Assembly: GCF_000732535.1 (NCBI RefSeq) | Contig: NZ_APNK01000014.1 | Location: forward strand, 27,185-91,184 | Length of the DNA: 64,000 bases | Reading direction: 5' to 3' | DNA from: Salinisphaera hydrothermalis C41B8 | GTDB lineage: Bacteria; Pseudomonadota; Gammaproteobacteria; Nevskiales; Salinisphaeraceae | Shown here: positions 25,903 to 36,297 of the stretch, piece by piece | Layout of the letters: every line of letters begins with the position of its first letter | How positions within the stretch are numbered: position 1 is the stretch's first letter | The notes under the pieces: generated by a model | Database searches by the model: none | What the model saw: the letters and a program-made list of their open reading frames with translations, nothing else | What the model was told of the DNA's origin: nothing | Translations under genes and position numbers: made by a program

Positions 25903-27047
25903 GCACGCCGCTCGTGCGCCGACACGACGGGTTCAGCCTGCGGCGTCTGGTGGCGTTGATCCGCAAGGAAAGCCGGCAATTGATCCGCGATCCGTCGACG
26001 CTGCTGATCGCCGTCGTGCTGCCGGTGGTGCTGTTGTTTCTGTTCGCGTACGCGGTATCGCTGGATATTCGCAGCGTCCGCCTCGGCGTGGTGCTGGAAT
26101 CCGACAGCGCGCCGGCCCAGTCGCTGGCGGCGGCCTTCGCCGGTACGCGTTATTTCCGCGTCACGACTGTCCACGATCGCCAGGCCGTGGGCGACGCGTT
26201 GGTCTCGGGCGCGCTGCGCGGCATGGTGGTGATCCCACAGGATTTCGATCAGCGCCTGGCCGCGCGCGGCGACCGGCCGCTGGTGCAGATCATCACCGAC
26301 GGGTCGCAGCCGAATACCGCCAATTTCGTGGCGAACTATGCCCGTGGCGTGGTGAGCGGCTGGCTGGCACTACAGGCACGGCCGCCGGCCGGCGCGGCGC
26401 CGCCGATCGCACTCGCGGCTCGGTTCTGGTTCAACCCCGAGATCGACAGCCGGCGCGCGCTGATTCCCGGCGCCATCGCCATCGTCATGACCATCATCGG
26501 CACCATGCTGACCGCGCTGGTGGTGGCTCGCGAATGGGAACGCGGGACGATGGAGGCGATCATGTCCACGCCGGCCTCGGTAGCCGAGATCCTGCTTGGC
26601 AAGCTGTTGCCGTACTTCGCGCTCGGTCTGGCCGCCACCGGGGTGGCCGCCTCGCTGGCCGTTTTCATGTTCGACGTACCGCTGCGCGGCTCCTGGGCCG
26701 TGCTGCTGTTGTTGTCGTCGGTGTTTCTGGTGCCGGCGCTGGGGCAGGGCTTGTTGATCTCGGCCCTGGCGCGTAATCAGTTCGTGGCCGCACAGATCGC
26801 GTTGATGACGGGCTTTCTGCCGGCGTTTCTGTTGTCGGGCTTCATCTACGAGATCGCGGGCATGCCGTGGCCGATTCGCTGGCTGACCTGCGTGGTGCCG
26901 GCGCGTTATTTCGTGGCGTCGTTGCAGACGGTGTTTCTGGCCGGCGACGTGTGGCCGCTGCTGCTGCGCGATCTGGCGGCCATGCTGGCGATCGGCGCAT
27001 TGTCCTTTGCGGTCGCGCTGTGGCGTACGCGCAAGAGTCTGGATTGA
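25899..27047 (+). CDS. ybhS: ABC-2 type permease YbhS
   Basis: 382 residues. Cytosolic LVALIRKESRQLIRDPSTLL N-terminus, first membrane helix IAVVLPVVLLFLFAYAVSL, a large periplasmic domain (about 60-180), then five further helices including IPGAIAIVMTIIGTMLTALVVAREWERGTMEAIMSTP, read in parts. The ABC2 signature REWERGTMEAIM lies between helices. Starts with ATGA overlap to the ATPase stop. Pairs with the next gene as a heterodimeric permease. Confidence 0.92.
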   Translation: MSTPLVRRHDGFSLRRLVALIRKESRQLIRDPSTLLIAVVLPVVLLFLFAYAVSLDIRSVRLGVVLESDSAPAQSLAAAFAGTRYFRVTTVHDRQAVGDALVSGALRGMVVIPQDFDQRLAARGDRPLVQIITDGSQPNTANFVANYARGVVSGWLALQARPPAGAAPPIALAARFWFNPEIDSRRALIPGAIAIVMTIIGTMLTALVVAREWERGTMEAIMSTPASVAEILLGKLLPYFALGLAATGVAASLAVFMFDVPLRGSWAVLLLLSSVFLVPALGQGLLISALARNQFVAAQIALMTGFLPAFLLSGFIYEIAGMPWPIRWLTCVVPARYFVASLQTVFLAGDVWPLLLRDLAAMLAIGALSFAVALWRTRKSLD

Positions 27048-28165
27048 TGTTCCGGCGCCTGTTCAACGTCCGGCTTCGGGCTCAGATCGTCAAGGAGCTG
27101 CTCAGCATCCTGCGCGATCCGCGCAGCCGCCTCGTGCTGATCGGCCCGCCGCTGATCCAGCTGCTGGTGTTTTCCTTTGCCGCGACGCTCGAGGTGAACC
27201 ACGTCGATCTGGCGGTCTATAACCGCGATACCGGGCGTGCGTCGTATGAACTGCTGGCCGAGATCGGCGCGGCCGGCTTCGTGAATCGGGTCTACGCCGT
27301 CCATAGCCCGGCCCAGCGCCGAGCCCTGATCGATCGCGAACAGGTGATCGCGGCGCTCGATATTCCGCCGGATTTCTCGCGCAACGTCGCCGCCGGGCAT
27401 ACCGCCACCGCGCAAGTGATTCTGGACGGCCGACGGGCCAACGCGGCCCAGATCACGCTCGGCTATCTCGACCGGATCGCGGCGCGAACGGGCGCCGAAC
27501 TCGTGCCCGACAGCCCGGGCGCGCGCGATCCGACCGTGGTGCGCCACTGGTTCAATCCGAACCTGATCTATCGCTGGTATATCGTGCCGAGCCTGTCCGG
27601 CATTCTGAGCACCATCATCGCGCTGATCGTCACGGCGTTGTCGATCGCGCGCGAACGCGAACTCGGCACCTTCGACCAGCTCATGGTGTCGCCGACGACC
27701 CCGTTCGAGATCATCGTCGCCAAGACCGTGCCCGCGGTACTGATCGGCACCGTGCTCGGTCTGGTGATGATCGGTGCGGCGGTGTTCGTTTTCGGCGTGC
27801 CGTTCCGCGGCTCGTTCGGGTTGCTGTTGCCGAGTCTGGTCCTGTTGATCCTGTCGATGGTGGGGATCGGCCTGATGATCTCGGCAATCTCCTCGACCCA
27901 GCAACAAGCGATTCTCGGCGCCTTTGCGGTCGCGGTGCCGATGGTGGTGATGTCGGGCTTCGCCACGCCGGTGGACAACATGCCGCGCGTGTTGCAGTGG
28001 GTGGCCGAATGCCTGCCGCTGACGCATTTCCTGGTGATCGTGCAGGGCTGCTTCGTCAAGGCGTTGCCGCCCGGCGTGGTGTGGGGCCAGGCCTGGCCAA
28101 TGGCGGCCGTGGCGGTCGTCACACTCGGCATCGCCCATGTCGTGGTACGAAGCCGGCTGGGCTGA
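27047..28165 (+). CDS. ybhR: ABC-2 type permease YbhR
   Basis: 372 residues with the same plan as YbhS: IVKELLSILRDPRSRLVLIG N-terminus, one helix, a periplasmic domain to about 175, then YIVPSLSGILSTIIALIVTAL, IARERELGTFDQLMVSPTTP and further helices. Start ATG shares one base with the ybhS stop (TGATG). Last gene of the cecR-ybhGFSR operon; the next gene is convergent 16 bases away with no T-tailed hairpin visible. Confidence 0.92.
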   Translation: MFRRLFNVRLRAQIVKELLSILRDPRSRLVLIGPPLIQLLVFSFAATLEVNHVDLAVYNRDTGRASYELLAEIGAAGFVNRVYAVHSPAQRRALIDREQVIAALDIPPDFSRNVAAGHTATAQVILDGRRANAAQITLGYLDRIAARTGAELVPDSPGARDPTVVRHWFNPNLIYRWYIVPSLSGILSTIIALIVTALSIARERELGTFDQLMVSPTTPFEIIVAKTVPAVLIGTVLGLVMIGAAVFVFGVPFRGSFGLLLPSLVLLILSMVGIGLMISAISSTQQQAILGAFAVAVPMVVMSGFATPVDNMPRVLQWVAECLPLTHFLVIVQGCFVKALPPGVVWGQAWPMAAVAVVTLGIAHVVVRSRLG

Positions 28166-28181
28166 AGCCGGCTTCGGGCGG

Positions 28182-28796
28182 TCACGCTTGCGGCTGCTGC
28201 ATGAAGCGCTGCAGCGCGTCGATCTCCGGCTGCGAGACCTGGTGTCCGCCGTCGGTGATCAAGGGCTCTACCGCCGCACCCTGCGCCCGCAGCCAGTCGA
28301 TCAGTGCGTCGGTGAGTGCGGGCGGGCAGATCGGGTCGCGAAGGCCGGCGCTGACGAACACCGGCAGGCCGTCGAGCGCCGGCTGGGGCTTGGGCGTCCA
28401 GGGAATCAGCGGGTGCAACAGCGCCACGCGCTCGAATAACCGCGGCTGCTCGAACATCACGGCGGCCAGAATATTGGCGCCGTTGGAATAACCGAGCGCC
28501 TGGATCGGCCGGCCGGGATGCGCCTCGCGCGTGGCCCCGATGAAAGCCGCCATGCGCTGGGTGCGTGTGGCCAGATCGGCCATGTCGTAGACGCCTTCGC
28601 CGGTGCGCCGGAAAAAACGCAGCGCGCCGCCTTCGGAGACATCGCCGCGTGGGGCCACGATGCCGGCACGCGGCCACATCTGCTGGATCAGGCCGACGAA
28701 CTGGTGTTCATCGGCCCCGGTGCCGTGAAAGGCCATGACCACCGGCGCATCGGGATCGCCGGCCCGGCGGTAGGCTGTATAGAAGGATTCGGACAT
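28182..28796 (-). CDS. Carboxylesterase/phospholipase-like hydrolase (MhqD type)
   Basis: 204 residues, alpha/beta hydrolase. Oxyanion-side AFHGTGADEHQFVGL, nucleophile elbow GYSNGANI (Ser), acid in SAGLRDPICPP and catalytic His in ITDGGHQVS. Same class as Bacillus MhqD, which acts with ring-cleaving dioxygenase MhqO in quinone resistance. Here it follows a MhqO-like gene by 53 bases on the same strand, so the pair is probably one operon. Confidence 0.85.
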   Translation of the reverse strand: MSESFYTAYRRAGDPDAPVVMAFHGTGADEHQFVGLIQQMWPRAGIVAPRGDVSEGGALRFFRRTGEGVYDMADLATRTQRMAAFIGATREAHPGRPIQALGYSNGANILAAVMFEQPRLFERVALLHPLIPWTPKPQPALDGLPVFVSAGLRDPICPPALTDALIDWLRAQGAAVEPLITDGGHQVSQPEIDALQRFMQQPQA

Positions 28797-28849
28797 GACG
28801 GGCTCCGGGGCAACCGAGCCCCACGGCTCGGCTGCGTTGTGGCGATCGA

Positions 28850-29782
28850 TCAGTCGGCGATCGGTTCGAGACGGGACTCGATCCGGTCGCGATACGGCTC
28901 GTAGCGCTCGGGCAGCTTGAGCGCCTCGCCGAGATGGGCCGTGTCTTCGTCGCGATCGAAACCCGGTTCGTTGGTGGCGATCTCGAACAGCACGCCGCCC
29001 GGCGTACGAAAATAGATCGCCCAGAAATAGTCACGATCGATCACCGGCGTGACCTGATAACCGGTATCCAGCAGCGCCTGGCGCACCTCGGCCTGGGCCG
29101 CACGATCCGGCACGGCGAAGGCGATGTGATGCACCGACCCGGCGCCTTGGCGCGAGGCGTCGACGCTGGGCAGCACTTCCACGTCGATGGTGTCCGCGCC
29201 GTTGCCGTCGGGCATGACGAAGCGGGTGACCTGATCCTCGCGCTCGGCGCGCTCGTAGCCCATGAATGCCAGCAGCTCGGTGGTGGCGCCGTCATCCTTG
29301 AGCCGCAGCCGTGCGCCGGCAAAGCCGTGCACCGCCGACTCGGCCGGAACACCGCCGCCGGTCCAGACCGGGCGCGCGTCGTTGGGCCGCTCGATCAGCG
29401 CGAGCGCATCGCCATCCGGGCCGATGAAGCGCAGCCGACGCTGGCCGAACGTGGTGTCGAGCGTCGGTTCCGTTGCGCCCATCGCTGCGAGCCGGTCGGC
29501 CCAGAACTCGAGTGCGCCGGGCGCTACGGCGAACTGGATTTCTCCTACTTCGCCGGTGCCCGCCGTGCCGCGGGCGGCATGCGGGAACGGGAAATAGGTC
29601 ATCACCGAGCCGGGCGTCCCGATCTCGTCGCCGTAGTAGAGATGGTAGACGCTGGGCTCGTCGAAGTTGACCGTTTTCTTGACCCGCCGCAGGCCGAGCG
29701 CGTCGGTGAAGAACCGATTGTTGCGATTGGCATCGGCGGCCAGCGAGGTGATGTGATGCAGGCCCTGAATCTGCGTGATCAT
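28850..29782 (-). CDS. Ring-cleaving dioxygenase of the VOC family (MhqO type)
   Basis: 310 residues, two vicinal-oxygen-chelate modules: about 6-140 (GLHHITSLAADANRNNRFF, metal His) and 150-285 (HGFAGARLRLKD, VHHIAFAVPDRAAQAEVRQ, TPGGVLFEIATNEPGFD). Fe(II)-dependent cleavage of hydroquinones or other aromatics is expected; the metal set H...H...E is visible. Divergent from a LysR gene with a 125-base intergenic region, a common arrangement for substrate-induced control. Confidence 0.87.
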   Translation of the reverse strand: MITQIQGLHHITSLAADANRNNRFFTDALGLRRVKKTVNFDEPSVYHLYYGDEIGTPGSVMTYFPFPHAARGTAGTGEVGEIQFAVAPGALEFWADRLAAMGATEPTLDTTFGQRRLRFIGPDGDALALIERPNDARPVWTGGGVPAESAVHGFAGARLRLKDDGATTELLAFMGYERAEREDQVTRFVMPDGNGADTIDVEVLPSVDASRQGAGSVHHIAFAVPDRAAQAEVRQALLDTGYQVTPVIDRDYFWAIYFRTPGGVLFEIATNEPGFDRDEDTAHLGEALKLPERYEPYRDRIESRLEPIAD

Positions 29783-29907
29783 GCGAGTCGTCCTGCCAGC
29801 ATGGCGCTGACGTTGTAAGAATCTTCATGATCAATCTAGCAACGCGCCGCCCGACAGAGAATTGGCATAATCCTTTTTATATTATTTCGTGCAGCGCAAT
29901 AAACGGC

Positions 29908-30816
29908 ATGGACGACTTCAAGGCGTTACGGACCTTTCTGTTGGCGGCGGAGCGCCATAATTTCACTGCGGTGGCCCGTGAACTCGGGGTCACGCCGGCG
30001 TCGATCACGCGCACGATCGCGGCGCTGGAACAGGATCTGGGCGTGCAGTTGTTCGTACGCACGACGCGCCGGGTCAGTCTGACCAGCGCCGGCGCGGCCT
30101 ATGCCGCCCGCCTGCGGCCGGCGATGCAGGCGGTGGAAGACGCCCGCAGCGAATTGATCGATGCCCATCGCGCCGATGCCGGCACGCTGCGTATCAACGC
30201 GCCCATGTCGTTCGGCATGCGCGTGCTGCCGGCGGTTCTGGCCGATTTCCGGGCCGCGCATCCGAACATTCGGGCGGAAGTGTCGTTGTCGGACGAAATG
30301 GTCGATATCGTCGACGCCGACTTCGACCTGGCCGTGCGGATTTCCGGGCCGCCGTCGGACAAATTCACGATCTGGCGCAAGATCTGCCCGATCGCACGCT
30401 ATCTGGTCGCCGCGCCGGATACACCGTTCGCTGCCGTGTCCCATCCCAACGAACTGCCGCGCGACGCTTGTCTGGCCTTCAGCCCGGACAGCCGCGGCGA
30501 GACCTGGCCGTTGTCGCACGGCACCACCCACGTCGAGATCACGGCCGGGCGGCCGATCTGTGCCAACAACGGCGAGTTTCTGGCGAGCATGGCCGCCGCC
30601 GGGCAGGGCGTGGCGCTGTTGCCGGATTTCATCGTGGCCGAGGCGCTGGCGGCCGGCCGGCTGGTGCGGGTGCTGCCCGACTGGGCCCCGCCGCCGATAT
30701 GGCTGACGCTCTATTACCCGCCATATCATCGACTGCCGCCGCGCGTGGCGGCATTCTCGGATTTCTTCGAATCGCGGATGCAGGCGGGCGAGCGCTCGAC
30801 GCCCGGTGCGGCGTAG
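29908..30816 (+). CDS. LysR-family transcriptional regulator
   Basis: 302 residues from the ATG at 29908. N-terminal winged helix (MDDFKALRTFLLAAERHNF, ITRTIAALEQDLGVQLFVRT) and a substrate-binding domain typical of the DsdA/YafC-like LysR group (GTLRINAPMSFGMRVLPAVL, FDLAVRISGPPSD). Divergently oriented to the MhqO/MhqD-like pair, so it is its probable regulator. The effector is probably a quinone or aromatic (inference). The in-frame extension back to 29827 is not supported. Confidence 0.88.
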   Translation: MDDFKALRTFLLAAERHNFTAVARELGVTPASITRTIAALEQDLGVQLFVRTTRRVSLTSAGAAYAARLRPAMQAVEDARSELIDAHRADAGTLRINAPMSFGMRVLPAVLADFRAAHPNIRAEVSLSDEMVDIVDADFDLAVRISGPPSDKFTIWRKICPIARYLVAAPDTPFAAVSHPNELPRDACLAFSPDSRGETWPLSHGTTHVEITAGRPICANNGEFLASMAAAGQGVALLPDFIVAEALAAGRLVRVLPDWAPPPIWLTLYYPPYHRLPPRVAAFSDFFESRMQAGERSTPGAA

Positions 30817-30876
30817 CGAGAACGACTCGCACCGCGGCGCTATCCTGAGCGGCCTGTTTAACCATTGGAGCACGAC

Positions 30877-31422
30877 ATGGCGATACGCAAGATCGCGCGC
30901 ATGGGCCACCCCGTGCTGCGCCAGCCCACTACACCGATCGCCGATCCAACCGACGGCGAGATCCAGCGCCTGATTGCGGACATGAAGGAAACCCTGGCCG
31001 ACGCCGAGGGCGTCGGACTGGCGGCGCCGCAGGTGTATGCGACGTGGTCGGTGATGATGTTCTTCGTGCCCCCGTCGCGAGCGGCCGAAGACGCGAACGA
31101 CGACGGCGTGCCGCTGACGGTGCTTGTTAACCCCGAGATCGAACCGATCGGCGACGAGCGCGTCGGCGGCTGGGAAGGCTGCCTGTCGATCCCCGGATTA
31201 CAGGGCTATGTGCCGCGCTGGCGCCGGATCCGCTACCGCGGGCTCGATGAGCGCGGCGCCCCGATCGAACGCGAGGCGGCCGATTTCCATGCCCGAGTGG
31301 TGCAGCACGAATACGATCATCTGCAGGGCGTGCTCTATCCCGAACGCATGACCGACATGACGCAATTCGGTTTCGTCGAGGAGCTGATGCGCCATCCGGC
31401 AGGCGCTCCGGACGACGTCTGA
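30877..31422 (+). CDS. def: Peptide deformylase
   Basis: 181 residues from the ATG at 30877, with GGAG six bases upstream. Removes N-formyl from nascent proteins using a metal. All three motifs are intact: GVGLAAPQV, EGCLSIPG (metal Cys) and QHEYDHLQGVL (two metal His and catalytic Glu). An extra loop (PPSRAAEDANDDGVP) is inserted after the first motif. Unlike most def genes it is not beside fmt, so this may be a second copy. Confidence 0.92.
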   Translation: MAIRKIARMGHPVLRQPTTPIADPTDGEIQRLIADMKETLADAEGVGLAAPQVYATWSVMMFFVPPSRAAEDANDDGVPLTVLVNPEIEPIGDERVGGWEGCLSIPGLQGYVPRWRRIRYRGLDERGAPIEREAADFHARVVQHEYDHLQGVLYPERMTDMTQFGFVEELMRHPAGAPDDV

Positions 31423-31454
31423 GCCGGAGCCCTGTCGACCGCCCGCCGGGCCGC

Positions 31455-31488
31455 CCGGCCCCATCCAGCGCTGGATGGGGCCGGTTTT
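31455..31488 (+). terminator. Terminator after def
   Basis: Perfect 15-bp inverted repeat CCGGCCCCATCCAGC/GCTGGATGGGGCCGG ending in TTTT, between def and the convergent gnd. The T-run is short, and gnd on the other strand has no A-run partner, so it serves def. Confidence 0.75.
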
Positions 31489-31510
31489 CATGGGCGCACT
31501 ACAGCAGGCC

Positions 31511-32920
<1,410 letters not shown>

Positions 32921-33136
32921 GACAACATCCAGTAGGGGTAAACAGAAAGAAAATACCGAAAAATACCCAGGCTTGTCTGGCTCGGGGGAGCCGTCGAGCC
33001 GGGAATACGACGACGATGGCCGCTCCGCGTCGCATGATCGGGGCGGTTTTTCAGCCGGAGCACCATGATTTTGCGCGCCGCGCTTCAGGCCACGTCCTGG
33101 CGCTTGTGGCCGCAAAACCGGCGGTCTCGGATCCCG

Positions 33137-34016
33137 TCCGCCAATGAACGCAAAACAGCGCAAACGGCGGACCGGGATTTCTACCCCGCTGATGCGGCGC
33201 ACCGTTGCGTGTTTCGGGCTTCGTTCGGCGAAGAAAACAGTCCGCAGATCAACGCAGATTCACGCCGATGCAGTCGTGCGTTCGCGGCGTAGTAGATTCG
33301 AGGCGCTAACCCGCGGCGGAATCGGTTAGAACATCTCACTCGAAGACTCTCATCGAGAACGAAGCGCACGCTGGTGTTCGCGCCAACGGCTCATAGCGCC
33401 GCCGACACCTAACCGCCATCTGCGTGAATCTGCGTCGATCTGCGGATCAATGTCTTAAGGAACGAAGAGACAGGCCAGACACGGCGCCCCGAGCCCGTGG
33501 AGATCAAAAAAACCGGTCCGCGAATGAACGCAAATGAAGCAAATAGCGGGCCCGTATTCCGACTCGGCTGATGCTGGGCGCCGTTGCGCATTCGGGCTTC
33601 GTTCGGCGAAGAAAACGATCCGCAGATTGCGCAGATGACACAGATGCGGTTTTGCTTTCGCGGTGTAGCGGATCCGAGGCGCGCTAATCGGCGGCCGCGG
33701 AGTCGGCGAGAACATCCAAATCCAAAACTCTCGTTGAGGACGAAGCGCATACAGCCGTTCGCGCCACGAGCCACTCGTTGCCCGAACGCTTAACCGCCAT
33801 CTGCGTCATCTGCGAAATCTGTGGATAAGTGCTTTAAAGGAACGAAGAGACAGGTCAAGCGGCGCCCAGAGTCCGTGGCGGTCGCAAAACTCAGTCCGCC
33901 ATTCGCGCTGTTTGCGTTCATTGGCGGACTGAGAATCTGAAATCCCGGCGGATCATCGCCCCGAACGATGGAATGCCATCGGCGTTGACTTGTGGATAAA
34001 TGAATTCGGTAGCGAA
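33137..34016 (+). repeat. Tandem array of ~380-bp degenerate repeats
   Basis: Units begin at about 33137 (TCCGCCAATGAACGCAAA), 33517 (TCCGCGAATGAACGCAAA) and 33895 (partial, with an inverted TTTGCGTTCATTGGCGGA). Each full unit also carries TTCGTTCGGCGAAGAAAAC, runs of GCAGATNNACGCAGAT type, ACCGCCATCTGCGT and GGAACGAAGAGACAGG. No protein-like frame; all frames shift between units. It fills the gap between gnd and the sedolisin gene. Similar CGCAGAT-rich dispersed repeats are known in other bacteria; the array here is two full units plus a fragment. Confidence 0.8.
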
Positions 34017-34045
34017 GAAAGCAGTGGCGCGTTATGCCCCTCCGG

Positions 34046-35188
34046 CTATGTGCTGGACGCGTTCTTCAGCTGATCGATGAAGGCCTGTGCATTCAGCGAG
34101 CCCCAGCCGGTGCAGGCATCCCAGCCGGGAACGGCCTGAAAGCCCTCGACTCCGGCAAAACTGTTGTTGCCGGCGGTGATGTCGTTGAACGGCAGGCTCG
34201 ATGCGTGCTGGTACAGATACTGTGTCAGCCCGGTCAGCGGCTTGCCGCCCTCGTTGGCGCGGGCCTGATTGGCCAGGGCGACGATGGCGGCGAATACCGG
34301 GCAGGCGACCGACGTACCGCCGACCACCGTGTTCTTCTGTTGAAACACGATCTGATAGCCGGTGGCCGGATCGGCGTTGAACGCGACATCCGGTAACCCG
34401 CGTCCGGACGGGCCGTCCAGCGCGCTCTGGAAATCCGGGCGCGGGAAGACGTTGCTGAAGCCGCCGCCCGTGGCCCCGCCGTTGCGACGGTCCTTGTAGG
34501 TCCAGGCGCTTTCGCTGCCGTCGGCCGCCAGCGAGGTGCCGCCCACGGCGACACAGCTCGGGATACTGGCAGGCGCGTCGGCATTACGGCCGGCACTTTC
34601 GCCCGGGCCCGGCTGGGTGTGCCGGCCGTAGGCGCCCTGGTCGCCGGAGGCCACGCATACGGTTACCCCAGCGGCATCCAGCTGATCGATCAGATCGCTC
34701 CATTCCTTGATCGCCGCGTCGCCGAAGCTGGCTTCGGCATCGCCGTAGGAGATCGACAGCACCGAGGGGGCGTGCTCGCTGTCGTTCAGAACATAGCGCA
34801 GGGTTTTCGACATGGCGTCGGAAAAACTCTGGTAATCGCGCCCGCCCGCGGCCTCGTAGACGAGCAGCTTGGCGCCCGGCGCCAGCGCGCCAGCCCATTG
34901 TAGATCCAGCGAGGCTTCCTGGTCGGCGCGGCTCTGGCCGTGATCGTTGCGCGTGCCGTCGACGGAAATGAATTCCACGTCCGGGGGCGTGATGTTGTGC
35001 ATCTGCCAGAACGACTGTGCGTCCGGCAGGCTGAAGCCGTTGGAGAACTCGAGAATGCCGATCGATTGGCCACTACCGTCGAGATGCTCCGGTATGCCAT
35101 AGGCCTGGCGGATATCACTCGGGTAATAACCCTGGCCGCCGTGCGCGGCGTCCTCGCCGCTGCCAAAAATCGCGTATTTACGCCACAT
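34046..35188 (-). CDS. Sedolisin (S53) serine-carboxyl peptidase lacking prodomain
   Basis: 380 residues with only the catalytic domain. YYPSDIRQAYGIP N-terminus, Glu/Asp pair in DQEASLDLQW (E91, D95), oxyanion Asp in VASGDQGAYG (D183), nucleophile in GGTSVACPVFAA (S293) and calcium-site region NDITAGNN...WDACTGWGS. There is no signal peptide and no ~180-residue prodomain, which kumamolisin-like enzymes normally have. The start ATG has AGAGGTG just upstream, so the short form seems real. It would stay cytosolic unless exported unusually. Confidence 0.85.
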   Translation of the reverse strand: MWRKYAIFGSGEDAAHGGQGYYPSDIRQAYGIPEHLDGSGQSIGILEFSNGFSLPDAQSFWQMHNITPPDVEFISVDGTRNDHGQSRADQEASLDLQWAGALAPGAKLLVYEAAGGRDYQSFSDAMSKTLRYVLNDSEHAPSVLSISYGDAEASFGDAAIKEWSDLIDQLDAAGVTVCVASGDQGAYGRHTQPGPGESAGRNADAPASIPSCVAVGGTSLAADGSESAWTYKDRRNGGATGGGFSNVFPRPDFQSALDGPSGRGLPDVAFNADPATGYQIVFQQKNTVVGGTSVACPVFAAIVALANQARANEGGKPLTGLTQYLYQHASSLPFNDITAGNNSFAGVEGFQAVPGWDACTGWGSLNAQAFIDQLKNASST

Positions 35189-35463
35189 GCTGCACCTCTG
35201 CTGTTTGCACTATGCATCGACCCTACAGCAGATGATGCACTGGACCGCATACGGTGATTTACGTAGATTTTCGAGGCCAAATGTTTGATCGAAAGGCTAT
35301 TTTCTCCGGTGTCATGGTCGAGGTGCCGGCGCTGGATCGAGACGATCGGACCTGATCGGCGCCGTGCCAGTCGTCGTCTCCGGCTGGGCATTGCGTCTTA
35401 TCAATACGTGCGTGCAGACCAGTGCTAAAGTCCGGGCTGATTCCCGTTGGCGCAGGCCTGCTT

Positions 35464-36285
35464 ATGTCCAATCGACGGCTATGGCTTCGGATTCTGGTGG
35501 CGGTGATCGCGGCTGCCCTGGTCGCGGGCTGGTGGTTCGTGCACGGCGATCCCGGCGCTGGCCCGCGCACCCCGTCGACGGCCGCCTCGGCAGGCGGACA
35601 TTCGCCGCTGGGCGAAGAGACGGTCATGCAGCGCTTCTCGCCAAAGGGCTGCAAGGATCAGTGCCCGACGGTGAAGGTCAGTACCCTGCGATTCGATAAT
35701 GCGCCCAAGCTGACGGCGACGCTGCGTCGTCAGCTGCTGGGGATGGCCCAGCTCGGGGGCGACAAGCCGCACAAGACGCCATCCGATTTCAAAGCCTATG
35801 CCGCCCAGCTGTTCGCCGACAGCGAGGCCATGCGCCGGCAGAATCCGGAGATCGCGCCTTATAGCGCCGACTTCAAGGCAAGGGTGGTGGCCCGGCGAGA
35901 TGGCGTGCTGGTCGTACGTCTGGATACTTACACGTTTCTCGGCGGGGCCCACGGCATGCCGGTGACCTATTACCGGGTCATCGACGAAGGCCAGCAACGG
36001 ATTCTGTCGCTGGGCGACATGCTGGAACCGGGCCAACACAAGGCGTTCGAGGCCAAGCTGCGCGCGGCCCATACGCGGTGGGCAAAGCAGCAGCCTTTGG
36101 ATATGTCGAATTGGCCGTTCACGCCGAGCGACAACGCCGCGCCCGTGGCGGACGGCATGGCGGTGACCTATCAGGCCTACGATATCGGCCCGTATGCCAT
36201 GGGCCAGCCGACGCTCACGATTCCGTACGACCAGCTCCACGGCATTCTCAAACCGCGTTTCATCCCGGGTAGCAACGCGGACTGA
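35464..36285 (+). CDS. RsiV/DUF3298-like membrane-anchored protein
   Basis: 273 residues. One N-terminal membrane helix (LRILVAVIAAALVAGWWFV), Pro/Ser-rich linker, then an extracytoplasmic domain with VVARRDGVLVVRLDTYTFLGGAHGMP and the C-terminal FTPSDNAAPVADGMAVTYQAYDIGPYAMG, typical of the DUF3298 family seen in the anti-sigma factor RsiV and deacetylase-like proteins. No sigma gene adjoins it, so an anti-sigma role is not supported. Start chosen at ATG 35464; 35422 is an in-frame alternative. Confidence 0.75.
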   Translation: MSNRRLWLRILVAVIAAALVAGWWFVHGDPGAGPRTPSTAASAGGHSPLGEETVMQRFSPKGCKDQCPTVKVSTLRFDNAPKLTATLRRQLLGMAQLGGDKPHKTPSDFKAYAAQLFADSEAMRRQNPEIAPYSADFKARVVARRDGVLVVRLDTYTFLGGAHGMPVTYYRVIDEGQQRILSLGDMLEPGQHKAFEAKLRAAHTRWAKQQPLDMSNWPFTPSDNAAPVADGMAVTYQAYDIGPYAMGQPTLTIPYDQLHGILKPRFIPGSNAD

Positions 36286-36297
36286 GCCGGATTTCGC

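Noticed and set aside
33137..34016. CRISPR array at the CGCAGAT-rich repeats
   Set aside because: Units are ~380 bases and degenerate, with no regular short repeat/spacer alternation and no cas genes.
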